From positions 1 to 14,071 of the forward strand of contig CAMDBY010000022.1 of NCBI GenBank assembly GCA_945889575.1: a DNA stretch of 14,071 nucleotides, written 5' to 3'. The stretch comes from Bifidobacterium breve (lineage in GTDB: Bacteria; Actinomycetota; Acidimicrobiia; Acidimicrobiales; Ilumatobacteraceae). Position 1 is the first letter of the stretch, and the number at the start of each line of letters is the position of its first letter. The position numbers and the translations under genes are program-made. A model generated the notes under the pieces. That model was not told the origin of the DNA and did no database searches. It saw only the letters and a list, made by a program, of their open reading frames with translations. Positions 1-6,840 of the stretch are shown piece by piece.

Positions 1-1095
1 GGCGACGCGGGCATTCTTCGCTACCGTGGTATCCCGATCGAGCAGCTTGCCGAGAATTCAACATTTCTTGAAGTCGCCTATCTCCTTCTCAAGGGTGAAT
101 TACCAACAACGCAAGAACTTGAAAAATGGGAACTTGATGTCACTCATCACACCATGATTCACGAAAACATGCGTAAGCGTTTTGTTGACGGATTCCATTA
201 CGACGCCCACCCAATGGGTATGTTCATTTCTGCAACGGCAGCACTCGGAACTTTCTATGACGACGCGAAGGACATCTTCGATATAGATTCATTCGAGAAG
301 CAAGTTCTTCGGCTGGTCGCAAAAGTACCAACCATTGCAGCAATGTGTTACCGCTTTAGTCAAGGTCTCCCCTTCGTGTCCCCAGACAATGCCCTGTCAT
401 ACGGCGAAAACTTCCTGAACATGATGTTCAAGATCGGCGATGACTACAAAGTCAACCCAGTACTTGCTCATGCAATGGACGTGCTCTTCATTCTTCATGC
501 AGATCACGAACAGAACTGCGGCACCACAGCAATGCGCGTTGTCAGTTCTGCTAACTCAGACCCGTACACAGCCACTGCTGCCGCAGCTGCAGCGTTGTAC
601 GGCCCACTTCATGGTGGCGCCAATGAGGCAGTTGTTCGCATGCTCACCGAAATAGGTGACATCAAGAATGTTCCCGCATTCGTCGAAAGCGTTAAGGCTG
701 GCGAAGGCAAGCTGATGGGTTTTGGACATCGCGTCTACAAGAACTTTGACCCTCGTGCCACCATCATCAAGAAGGCTGCATACGACGTCTTCGAAGTCAC
801 TGGCAAGAACCCGCTTCTTGACATTGCGCTTGAACTTGAGAAAGTGGCGTTGAACGATGAGTACTTCATCAAGCGCAAGCTGTACCCGAACGTTGACTTC
901 TACTCAGGCCTGATTTATCAAGCTCTTGGTTTCCCTGTTGACATGTTCACCGTATTGTTCGCCATTCCCCGCACCGTTGGCTGGCTCACACATATGCAAG
1001 AGCTTCTCAACGACAAAGAACAAAAGATCAGCCGTCCTCGCCAGTGGTACACCGGCTCAGACGAGCGCCCATACATCCCTGCTGCGAAGCGCTAA
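1..1095 (+). CDS. gltA: Citrate synthase, 3' part (start lies before the window)
   Basis: Condenses acetyl-CoA and oxaloacetate to citrate, the entry step of the TCA cycle, in the cytoplasm. The reading frame is open from base 1, so the visible 364 residues lack roughly the first 60-70 of a usual bacterial enzyme. The first in-frame ATG, at 154, is internal: codons upstream of it already read as citrate synthase (GILRYRGIPIEQLAE). The catalytic landmarks are visible: GPLHGGANEA with the first active-site His (visible residue 204), MGFGHRVYKNFDPRA with the second His (243), and NVDFYSG with the catalytic Asp (298). The stop is TAA at 1093-1095. The gene converges on the icd/oxidoreductase pair, which places two consecutive TCA-cycle enzymes within 2 kb but on opposite strands. 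Identification is firm. Citrate versus 2-methylcitrate synthase cannot be fully excluded by eye. Confidence 0.95.
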   Translation, partial: GDAGILRYRGIPIEQLAENSTFLEVAYLLLKGELPTTQELEKWELDVTHHTMIHENMRKRFVDGFHYDAHPMGMFISATAALGTFYDDAKDIFDIDSFEKQVLRLVAKVPTIAAMCYRFSQGLPFVSPDNALSYGENFLNMMFKIGDDYKVNPVLAHAMDVLFILHADHEQNCGTTAMRVVSSANSDPYTATAAAAAALYGPLHGGANEAVVRMLTEIGDIKNVPAFVESVKAGEGKLMGFGHRVYKNFDPRATIIKKAAYDVFEVTGKNPLLDIALELEKVALNDEYFIKRKLYPNVDFYSGLIYQALGFPVDMFTVLFAIPRTVGWLTHMQELLNDKEQKISRPRQWYTGSDERPYIPAAKR

Positions 1096-1114
1096 AAAAT
1101 CCGTCAGGCGACGG
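1094..1114 (-). terminator. Intrinsic terminator of the icd-oxidoreductase transcript
   Basis: Read on the minus strand, CCGTC-GCCT-GACGG (1114 to 1101) forms a five-base-pair GC-rich stem with a four-base loop, followed by A and six T (1099-1094). The stem contains the last sense codons and the TGA stop of the oxidoreductase. The T-run is the complement of the end of the citrate synthase gene and its stop. On the plus strand the hairpin is followed by TAATAACAATTTT, so termination in that direction would be weaker. Confidence 0.7.
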
Positions 1115-2084
1115 TAATAACAATTTTGCCGACATTGCCATTGGTGGCCATGTACCCATGAGCCGACGCTATGTCGGCAAATGCATACGTTGAGTCAATC
1201 ACTGGCTTTAACTGGCCCGTTGAAAACAACGGCAACATTTCAGCGGCAAATCGCTGACTAATTGCAATCTTTTCTTCCAGAGGTCGAGCCCGCAACACAG
1301 TGCCTGTGATTGATGCACGCTTGCCAAGCAACAAACCAACATTGAACGGCACAGGCTTGCCAGCCATAACGCCCACTTGAATGATGTGGCCCTTCACTGC
1401 AAGCGAAGCAACATTTCGTTCCACGTAATCGCCACCGATGACATCAAGGATGACATCGACGCCCTTGCCTGCAGTTGCAGTTGCAACTTCAGCGACAAAG
1501 TCTTGTGTTCCGTAATCAACTACGACATCAGCACCGAGCGAACGACATGCTTCTACTTTTCCACCCGAACAGGTGACAACAATGCGTGCACCAATAGCTT
1601 TGCAAATTTGAATTGCAGCAGTACCCACACCAGATGCACCTGCGTGCACCATTGCCCAGCGACCCGAGGTGAGCCCACCTTGTACGACAAGCGCATCCCA
1701 CGCCGTGATAAATACTTCGGGAATTCCCGCAGCATCATGCAACGACATACCAGAGGGCACCGCCATTGCTTGGCGCTCGTGTATGGCAAGTTGCTCTGCA
1801 TATGCACCACCGCTAGTAATACCCATGACGCGATCACCAATTGACCACGCAGTGACTTTGTCGCCAATTGCCGCAACCGTGCCGGCAAATTCGAGACCAG
1901 GAATCTCAGGTCCACTAGGAAATGGGTTCGGGTAAAAGCCCATGCGCTGCAACAGGTCTGCGCGATTCAGCGCAGTAGCCGCGACTGCGACCAAGATGTC
2001 TTGTTCGCCAATAACTGGAGAAGCAACATCTTCGAATTGGAGAACGTCTGGCCCTCCGTGTTCACGCAGGACTACAGCACGCAT
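1104..2084 (-). CDS. NAD(P)H:quinone oxidoreductase, PIG3-like zinc-independent MDR
   Basis: This is a 326-residue medium-chain dehydrogenase/reductase without zinc ligands, expected to reduce quinones or other enones with NADPH in the cytoplasm. Residues 1-120 form the catalytic GroES-like domain, including the PIG3/TP53I3-type stretch NRADLLQRMGFYP near 40-52 and IPGLEFAG near 61-68. The Rossmann fold follows, with the nucleotide loop HAGASGVGTAAIQ at about 147-159. A glycine-rich SGGAYAEQLA segment lies at 91-100. The ATG (2082-2084) is three bases after the icd stop, and no good Shine-Dalgarno is seen, so translational coupling to icd is likely. A terminator overlaps its stop codon. The family is clear. 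The true substrate is not; crotonyl-CoA-like or other enone reductase activity is an alternative. Confidence 0.88.
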   Translation of the reverse strand: MRAVVLREHGGPDVLQFEDVASPVIGEQDILVAVAATALNRADLLQRMGFYPNPFPSGPEIPGLEFAGTVAAIGDKVTAWSIGDRVMGITSGGAYAEQLAIHERQAMAVPSGMSLHDAAGIPEVFITAWDALVVQGGLTSGRWAMVHAGASGVGTAAIQICKAIGARIVVTCSGGKVEACRSLGADVVVDYGTQDFVAEVATATAGKGVDVILDVIGGDYVERNVASLAVKGHIIQVGVMAGKPVPFNVGLLLGKRASITGTVLRARPLEEKIAISQRFAAEMLPLFSTGQLKPVIDSTYAFADIASAHGYMATNGNVGKIVITVA

Positions 2085-2087
2085 GAT

Positions 2088-3305
2088 TTAGGCCATCTTT
2101 GCTTGAAGGCGACGATCAAGTGCTGCGAGGAAGTCTTCTGTTGTCAACCATGGGGCATCTTTTGAAATGAGAATGGAAAGATCCTTTGTCATTTCGCCAG
2201 CTTCAATTGTTTCCACGCACACACGCTCGAGAAGTTCAGCAAATTCAAGCAATTTCTGATTGTTGTCTAGCTTGCCGCGATGCTTAAGACCACCGGTCCA
2301 TGCGTAAATTGACGCAACAGGGTTCGTTGAAGTCTTATTACCTTTTTGGTGCTCGCGATAATGACGAGTCACTGTGCCGTGAGCTGCTTCTGCTTCAACG
2401 GTGCGACCATCTGGAGTCATCAAGACTGATGTCATAAGACCAAGTGAACCGAAACCTTGCGCCACGGTGTCTGATTGCACGTCACCGTCGTAGTTCTTAC
2501 ATGCCCAGAGGTATCCACCTTCCCACTTCATTGCACATGCGACCATGTCGTCAATGAGGCGGTGCTCGTATGTAAGACCTGCTTTATCGAAATCTGCTTT
2601 GAATTCAGTTACAAATACTTCTTCAAACAAATCTTTGAACTGACCGTCATAGGCCTTCAAGATTGTGTTCTTGGTGCTCATGTACACGGGGTAATTACGT
2701 GACAATCCGTAACGAAGAGACGCACGAGCGAAATCGCGGATGCTGTCATTGAAGTTGTACATACCCATGGTGACGCCACCGTCTTTGCCGAACTTTGCCA
2801 CTTCGAACTGCATTGGCTCGCTGCCGTCTTCAGGTGTGTATGTCATAGTGACTGTTCCTGCACCAGGAACTTTGAAGTCTGTTGCTTTGTATTGGTCACC
2901 ATGTGCATGACGACCAATAACGATGGGCTTGGTCCAGCCGGGAACGAGGCGAGGAATGTTTGAACAAATGATTGGCTCGCGGAAAACCACGCCGCCGAGA
3001 ATGTTACGAATGGTGCCGTTCGGCGACTTCCACATTTTCTTCAGACCAAACTCTTCAACACGTTGTTCGTCTGGAGTGATGGTGGCGCACTTCACACCTA
3101 CGCCATGCTTCAGGATTGCGTTGGCTGAATCGATAGTGACCTGGTCGTCTGTTGCATCGCGGTGCTCCATGCCGAGGTCGTAGTACTCAAGATTGATATC
3201 GAGGTACGGCACAATGAGGCGGTCCTTGATGAACTGCCAGATGATGCGCGTCATTTCATCGCCATCGAGTTCGACGACTGTATTTTCAACCTTGATCTTT
3301 GCCAC
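2088..3305 (-). CDS. icd: NADP-dependent isocitrate dehydrogenase, homodimeric eukaryote-like type
   Basis: Oxidatively decarboxylates isocitrate to 2-oxoglutarate and makes NADPH. The 405-residue protein belongs to the subfamily of human IDH1 rather than that of E. coli Icd. The match is so close that active-site numbering coincides: T77, S94, N96, R100, R109, R132 (in IGRHAHGDQ), Y139, K212, D252, D275 and D279 are all in place. The start is GTG at 3303-3305, preceded by GAGGT (3316-3312) at good spacing; the ATG just upstream (AGAATGAGG) is out of frame. The gene is first in a two-gene unit with the quinone oxidoreductase. It is divergent from the acyl-CoA dehydrogenase across 103 bases. 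Having the catalytic set complete, it should be active. Confidence 0.96.
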   Translation of the reverse strand: MAKIKVENTVVELDGDEMTRIIWQFIKDRLIVPYLDINLEYYDLGMEHRDATDDQVTIDSANAILKHGVGVKCATITPDEQRVEEFGLKKMWKSPNGTIRNILGGVVFREPIICSNIPRLVPGWTKPIVIGRHAHGDQYKATDFKVPGAGTVTMTYTPEDGSEPMQFEVAKFGKDGGVTMGMYNFNDSIRDFARASLRYGLSRNYPVYMSTKNTILKAYDGQFKDLFEEVFVTEFKADFDKAGLTYEHRLIDDMVACAMKWEGGYLWACKNYDGDVQSDTVAQGFGSLGLMTSVLMTPDGRTVEAEAAHGTVTRHYREHQKGNKTSTNPVASIYAWTGGLKHRGKLDNNQKLLEFAELLERVCVETIEAGEMTKDLSILISKDAPWLTTEDFLAALDRRLQAKMA

Positions 3306-3408
3306 GGGAATACCTCATTCTTTGTGTCGGCGATGTGCCGAATCTCACTTGTATCAGACTTGTACACAATAGCGTTTCGCGCAAGTCTGCGCCCTACCAT
3401 CTTCAGTA
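3306..3408. promoter_or_regulatory. Divergent control region between icd and the acyl-CoA dehydrogenase
   Basis: This 103-base spacer must hold both promoters. Plus strand: TACCAT (3395-3400) fits the actinobacterial -10 TANNNT and ends eight bases before the ATG at 3409, where no Shine-Dalgarno is present, so a leaderless transcript is plausible. I see no good -35. Minus strand: TATTGT (3371-3366) is a possible -10 for icd, giving a leader that contains a small hairpin TCGGC-N5-GCCGA (3327-3341) and the GAGGT ribosome site. Between them, ACTTGTA occurs twice (3347-3353 and 3358-3364), 11 bases apart, overlapping the imperfect inverted repeat TTGT-AC-ACAA (3360-3369). These could be operator half-sites. 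All assignments are by eye. Confidence 0.4.
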
Positions 3409-4509
3409 ATGGATTTTGAGTGGAGCCCTGAACACATTGCCCTGCGCGAGAAGGCGGCAGCCGTTGCAGCAGATGGCGTAGCCCGATACGGACGCGATAC
3501 CGCTTCGTGGATGAACGGATACTCAAAAGAGTTCTCGCGCGAGCTTTCGTCGCATGGCTGGATCGGTCTGATCTGGCCAACTGAGTTCGGAGGCGGTGGA
3601 CGACCACCTATAGAGCGTCTCATCGTGGGCGAAGAGATGATCAAGGCAGGCGCACCAATTGCAGCCAGTTGGTTTGGTGACCGTCAAATGGGTCCGGCGC
3701 TCATTCAGTACGGAACTCCCGAGCAACAAAAAGAATTTCTGCCAGGCATCTTGGCTGGCGAGACAACGTGGTGCATTGGCATGAGCGAACCCAATGCCGG
3801 AAGCGACCTCGCTTCATTAAAAACATATGCCGAAGACGATGGCGATGAATGGGTAATCAACGGCCAGAAAATCTGGACCAGTTTTGGTGCCGATGCTGAT
3901 TATTGCTACCTAATTTGCCGTACAAGCAACGATGGGCCTCCACACGCAGGCATCAGCGAAATTATTGTGCCAATGAATACACCAGGTATTGAAGTGCGTC
4001 CCATTACAGACATGACAACGAACCGTCATTTCTGTGAAGTGTTTTATACCGATGTTCGCGTACCAAAGGGAAACCTTGTTGGAAAACAAGGCGCTGCATT
4101 TTCTCAGACCATGCGCCAACTGGAACATGAGCGTGGCGGCATCGACCGACTCGTCTCGAACTACTTTCTCTTCAGCGAAGCATGCGCAATGGTTGACACC
4201 ACGAATCGCACTGTTCGCCAGGAAATCGCTGCGCTCGAAATTGGATACCGCATCGGTCGTATCTTGGTGATTCGCGAAACTTTGAAACAAGCACCTGCAG
4301 GCTTCTCTGCTGCAACTAAATGCTTCTGCACAGAACATCAGCAACGTGTTGATGAATTCGTGTCACGCGCTATGGGTGCTAATGCAATGATCTGGGATGA
4401 AGCGGCAAAAGGGCTTGCGTACAGCCCCGGTTACACCATCATGGGCGGTACATCGAACGTGATGCGCAACATTTTGGGAGAGCGCTTTCTCGGTTTACCT
4501 AAGATGTAG
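3409..4509 (+). CDS. Acyl-CoA dehydrogenase (FadE-like)
   Basis: A 366-residue FAD-dependent dehydrogenase that would introduce the alpha-beta double bond into an acyl-CoA. The N-terminal helical domain is followed by the FAD/substrate signature CIGMSEPNAGSDLASL (122-137), NGQKIWTS (151-158) and the C-terminal GGTSNVMRNILGERFLGLP (346-364). At the position of the catalytic Glu of medium-chain enzymes (YEGT motif) there is Gly (MGGT, 345-348). A Glu in LEHERGG (E241) sits where isovaleryl/long-chain-type and some mycobacterial FadE enzymes carry their base, so activity is plausible. The protein is somewhat shorter than the usual 380-400. It may work as one subunit of a heteromeric pair, as in mycobacterial cholesterol enzymes, but no partner is adjacent. 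The next gene starts two bases after its TAG, indicating a shared transcript. Substrate unknown. Confidence 0.9.
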   Translation: MDFEWSPEHIALREKAAAVAADGVARYGRDTASWMNGYSKEFSRELSSHGWIGLIWPTEFGGGGRPPIERLIVGEEMIKAGAPIAASWFGDRQMGPALIQYGTPEQQKEFLPGILAGETTWCIGMSEPNAGSDLASLKTYAEDDGDEWVINGQKIWTSFGADADYCYLICRTSNDGPPHAGISEIIVPMNTPGIEVRPITDMTTNRHFCEVFYTDVRVPKGNLVGKQGAAFSQTMRQLEHERGGIDRLVSNYFLFSEACAMVDTTNRTVRQEIAALEIGYRIGRILVIRETLKQAPAGFSAATKCFCTEHQQRVDEFVSRAMGANAMIWDEAAKGLAYSPGYTIMGGTSNVMRNILGERFLGLPKM

Positions 4510-4511
4510 CA

Positions 4512-5840
4512 ATGGCTGATTTACTCGCTCTCAGTACCCGCATTGTTGACTCAGGCATCGCAGATGGCCCCGTCAATCGCACCAATAATCAACTATCTGA
4601 GATAGCAGAAAACCTCGCGATGGTCGAATCGTTCAGCCATAGCGTCGTGTGGGACTCAGGTGATGGGCTTGTGTGCTTCGATGCAAGTCATGCCAATACT
4701 GGTGAAGTAGTCGTCAACGCGATGCAGCAATGGCGCGCGCAACCTATTGAAGCAATTGTCTATACGCACGGCCATTCTGATCATGTTGGTGGCAGTGGAC
4801 CATTCGCTGCACGCATGGCAGCAGATGGTTTTCGCGCCCCTCGTGTTATCGGTCATGAAAATGTCACTCGGCGCTTTCAGCGATACCGCGACACCAATGA
4901 TTGGAACGTTGCCATCAATGCGCGCCAATTTGGTGGCATTCGGGGCGATCTAGCAAATGCACTGAACGATTTACGCCCGCCAGCTGGTGGACGCAAACTT
5001 TCTGATTTCATTCCCGTCGACACTTTGGAACTCACCGACAGTCTGAGCGATTTCACCACAATGAAGTTCGGTAACGAGACCGTTGAATTCCATCATGCCC
5101 GTGGCGAAACAGACGACCACTTGTGGTCATGGTTTCCTGAAAAGAAGTGGATCGCATCTGGCGACTTCGTTATCTGGAATTTCCCGAATGCCGGTAACCC
5201 CCAAAAGGTCCAGCGCTGGCCGATTGAATGGGCTGCTGCATTGCGCGCCATGATCGCAAAGGGTCCTGAACTACTGCTGCCAGCACACGGATTACCTATT
5301 GCTGGGAAAGAACGTATTACGCGAGTGCTTGATGAAATCGCAACTGCATTAGAGAACCTCGTTCGCGACGTTGTGACCATGATGAACGCTGGCGAGACTC
5401 TGAACACCATCATCCACACAGTGCGCGTACCTGAAGCCACTCTTCGTAAGCCGTATCTTCGTCCGCTCTATGACGAACCAGAATTTGTTGTACGAAACAT
5501 TTGGCGTTTGTTCGGTGGATGGTGGGATGGTGCGCCGTCGCGCCTTAAGCCAGCACCTGACGAAGTTCTTGCCGTCGAACTTGCATCACTCTCAGGAGGT
5601 GCAGATGTTCTTATGCGTCGCGCCGTAGAACTTGCAGCAGCAGGAGACCTTCGACTTGCATGCCATCTCGCTGATTTTGCTGGGTGGGCTGCACCAGACG
5701 ACCCAGAAATTCACCACATGCGCGCTGATGTGTACGACGCGCGTCGCAAGAGTGAAGCATCTTTGATGTCAAAGGGAATTTTCAAAGGCGCTTCCCGCGA
5801 ATCTGAGAAAATTATTAAGGCCGCATTAGGCGAAAAGTGA
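4512..5840 (+). CDS. Metallo-beta-lactamase-fold hydrolase with alkyl-sulfatase-type dimerisation domain
   Basis: A 442-residue cytoplasmic protein (no signal peptide seen). The N-terminal half is a metallo-beta-lactamase fold with the metal motif THGHSDHVGG (H86, H88, D90, H91). Further likely ligands are H195 or E199 in HHARGETDDH, D218 in ASGDF and H259 in LLPAHGLP. The C-terminal part, from about residue 320, has VVRNIWRLFGGWWDGAPSRL and a run of short helices rich in Ala and Leu, resembling the alkyl sulfatase dimerisation domain of SdsA-type sulfatases. The SCP2-like third domain of those about 650-residue enzymes is absent. D218 stands where, from memory, SdsA1 has a second metal-binding Glu. 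It may hydrolyse a sulfate ester or another ester or thioester. It is probably co-transcribed with the acyl-CoA dehydrogenase, which would suit processing of a fatty-acid-like substrate; this is inference. Confidence 0.82.
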   Translation: MADLLALSTRIVDSGIADGPVNRTNNQLSEIAENLAMVESFSHSVVWDSGDGLVCFDASHANTGEVVVNAMQQWRAQPIEAIVYTHGHSDHVGGSGPFAARMAADGFRAPRVIGHENVTRRFQRYRDTNDWNVAINARQFGGIRGDLANALNDLRPPAGGRKLSDFIPVDTLELTDSLSDFTTMKFGNETVEFHHARGETDDHLWSWFPEKKWIASGDFVIWNFPNAGNPQKVQRWPIEWAAALRAMIAKGPELLLPAHGLPIAGKERITRVLDEIATALENLVRDVVTMMNAGETLNTIIHTVRVPEATLRKPYLRPLYDEPEFVVRNIWRLFGGWWDGAPSRLKPAPDEVLAVELASLSGGADVLMRRAVELAAAGDLRLACHLADFAGWAAPDDPEIHHMRADVYDARRKSEASLMSKGIFKGASRESEKIIKAALGEK

Positions 5841-5857
5841 TTACGACACCGTAATCA
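5833..5857 (-). terminator. Hairpin on the abutting convergent stop codons (hydrolase/transporter)
   Basis: TGATTACG (5838-5845) and CGTAATCA (5850-5857) form a perfect eight-base-pair stem with a four-base ACAC loop. The left arm contains both the TGA of the hydrolase (5838-5840) and the complement of the TAA of the transporter (5841-5843), which touch with no base between them. On the minus strand the stem is followed by C and four T, a weak terminator tail. On the plus strand no T-run follows, so there the hairpin may act mainly as an mRNA 3' end protector. Confidence 0.55.
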
Positions 5858-6677
5858 TGACCAACGCAACACCAGCCAACACAAGCCCTACGACTTGAGG
5901 TCGGTGAATCTTTTCTTTGTCTAAGCCAACAGCAAGCAACAACGTACTTGCCGGATAAAACGAGTTAATCGTTGCCACGATCGACATCAGTCCATGTCGC
6001 ACTGCCAATAAGTAAATGGCGTTAGCGGCGGTATCAAGAATTCCCGAGCCGGCAACAAACTTCAATTGAGGCCGCGCAGCTGATGGTTTGTTTTTTGTGA
6101 AGTACATCACCATGAACATAAACGGCACTGACGTAACGCGCATTGCGAGAACCGGCCACAGTCCCGAGTTGTCACTTGTATGACCCAGAATCACAAACAG
6201 CGAACCGAACACACTTCCGGCACCAAATGCCATGACAAAAATTTTGCGGGGAGCTCTTCGATGATTGGGTCCGAGAATGTCGCTGATTAATGCGATTGCA
6301 ACGAGTGCTACGGGAATTCCGCACAACGACAAAACACTCGGGCGCTCCCCTAACGACAGCCCAACGATGACGGGTACCGCTGTTGCAGTGAGAGCTGACA
6401 CCGGTGCAACCACGGCCATGAATCCGCTTCCCATTGCTTTGTAGAAGGCAAGAAGTCCACTCGCGCCCGCAATGCCACCAACACCGCCCCAGAACCAATC
6501 TGTCGCTGGAGGCGTCGGCACGCCCGAAGCAAGAACAATGACGATGAGAAAAAGAAGTCCGCATCCTTGGCCAATTGCTGTGACAACGATTGGGGAAACA
6601 GTGCGACTGGCCCGGCCACCTGAATAATCAGCAACGCCGTATACGGCAGCAGCACAGAGTGCCAGCAAGATTTCCAT
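5841..6677 (-). CDS. EamA/DMT-superfamily transporter
   Basis: A 278-residue inner-membrane protein made of about ten hydrophobic helices in two repeated halves, the layout of the EamA (drug/metabolite transporter) family. It begins with MEILLALCAAAVYGVADYSGG, typical of the first helix of the family, and the second half restarts near FVMAFGAGSVFGSLFVIL (about 148-165). A hydrophilic stretch around NHRRAPRK (138-145) separates the halves. Substrate cannot be told; amino acids, sugars, nucleosides or metabolites are all known for the family. The start is ATG at 6675-6677 with only a weak upstream GAGT. It lies 57 bases downstream of the tRNA gene on the same strand, so it could be reached by read-through or by its own promoter. 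Its stop directly abuts the stop of the convergent hydrolase. Confidence 0.88.
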   Translation of the reverse strand: MEILLALCAAAVYGVADYSGGRASRTVSPIVVTAIGQGCGLLFLIVIVLASGVPTPPATDWFWGGVGGIAGASGLLAFYKAMGSGFMAVVAPVSALTATAVPVIVGLSLGERPSVLSLCGIPVALVAIALISDILGPNHRRAPRKIFVMAFGAGSVFGSLFVILGHTSDNSGLWPVLAMRVTSVPFMFMVMYFTKNKPSAARPQLKFVAGSGILDTAANAIYLLAVRHGLMSIVATINSFYPASTLLLAVGLDKEKIHRPQVVGLVLAGVALVMITVS

Positions 6678-6690
6678 TACAAGCGACTCA

Positions 6691-6713
6691 ATTCGTTAAT
6701 ACGCAGTACGAAT
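6691..6713. repeat. Short inverted repeat upstream of the DMT transporter
   Basis: ATTCGT (6691-6696) and ACGAAT (6708-6713) are perfect inverted arms 11 bases apart, in the 57-base spacer between the tRNA gene and the transporter start. There is no T-run on either side, so it does not look like a terminator. It could be an operator or chance. Confidence 0.3.
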
Positions 6714-6734
6714 GACATGAGTAAATACATCTAG

Positions 6735-6807
6735 TGGGCGCGACGGGGCTCGAACCCGGGACCCCCACCATGTCATGGTGGTGCTCTACCAACTGAGCTA
6801 CACGCCC
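6735..6807 (-). tRNA. tRNA-Val, anticodon GAC
   Basis: The minus strand folds as a 73-base cloverleaf: acceptor GGGCGTG/CGCGCCC (one G-T pair), D-arm GCTC/GAGC, anticodon stem CCACC/GGTGG with loop ATGACAT, five-base variable loop, and T-arm loop TTCGAGC. The anticodon GAC (complement of 6772-6774) reads the valine codons GUC and GUU. The stretch from A26 through the variable loop is nearly identical to E. coli tRNA-Val(GAC) as I recall it. The outermost T-stem pair (49-65) is a C-T mismatch. The discriminator is A, and CCA is not encoded. It follows the hemW stop by 21 bases on the same strand. Confidence 0.95.
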
Positions 6808-6811
6808 TCAA

Positions 6812-6840
6812 AAGGTATGACCACTTTATCAGGGGGTCAG
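6812..6840 (-). promoter_or_regulatory. Possible promoter for tRNA-Val, overlapping the end of hemW
   Basis: On the minus strand CTGACC (6840-6835) is followed after 17 bases by TACCTT (6817-6812), a TANNNT-type -10, only four bases before the mature tRNA 5' end. The -35 matches TTGACA at four of six positions. The close spacing would put the transcript start at or just inside the tRNA, which is a weakness. The alternative is co-transcription with hemW. Confidence 0.28.

Noticed and set aside
154..1095. Citrate synthase starting at the ATG at 154
   Set aside because: Codons 1-153 are open in the same frame and encode conserved citrate synthase sequence, so the gene is truncated by the window edge.
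1377..1844. Plus-strand open frame of 155 codons opposite the quinone oxidoreductase
   Set aside because: Cys/His/Thr-rich translation without family features, wholly antisense to a well-supported gene, and no ribosome site.
3910..4344. Minus-strand open frame of 144 codons opposite the acyl-CoA dehydrogenase
   Set aside because: Antisense shadow with Cys-rich, low-plausibility sequence; the plus-strand gene carries all family motifs.
6303..6310. GAGTGCTA, a CIRCE-like half-site
   Set aside because: It lies within the transporter coding sequence and has no matching TTAGCACTC at the required distance.
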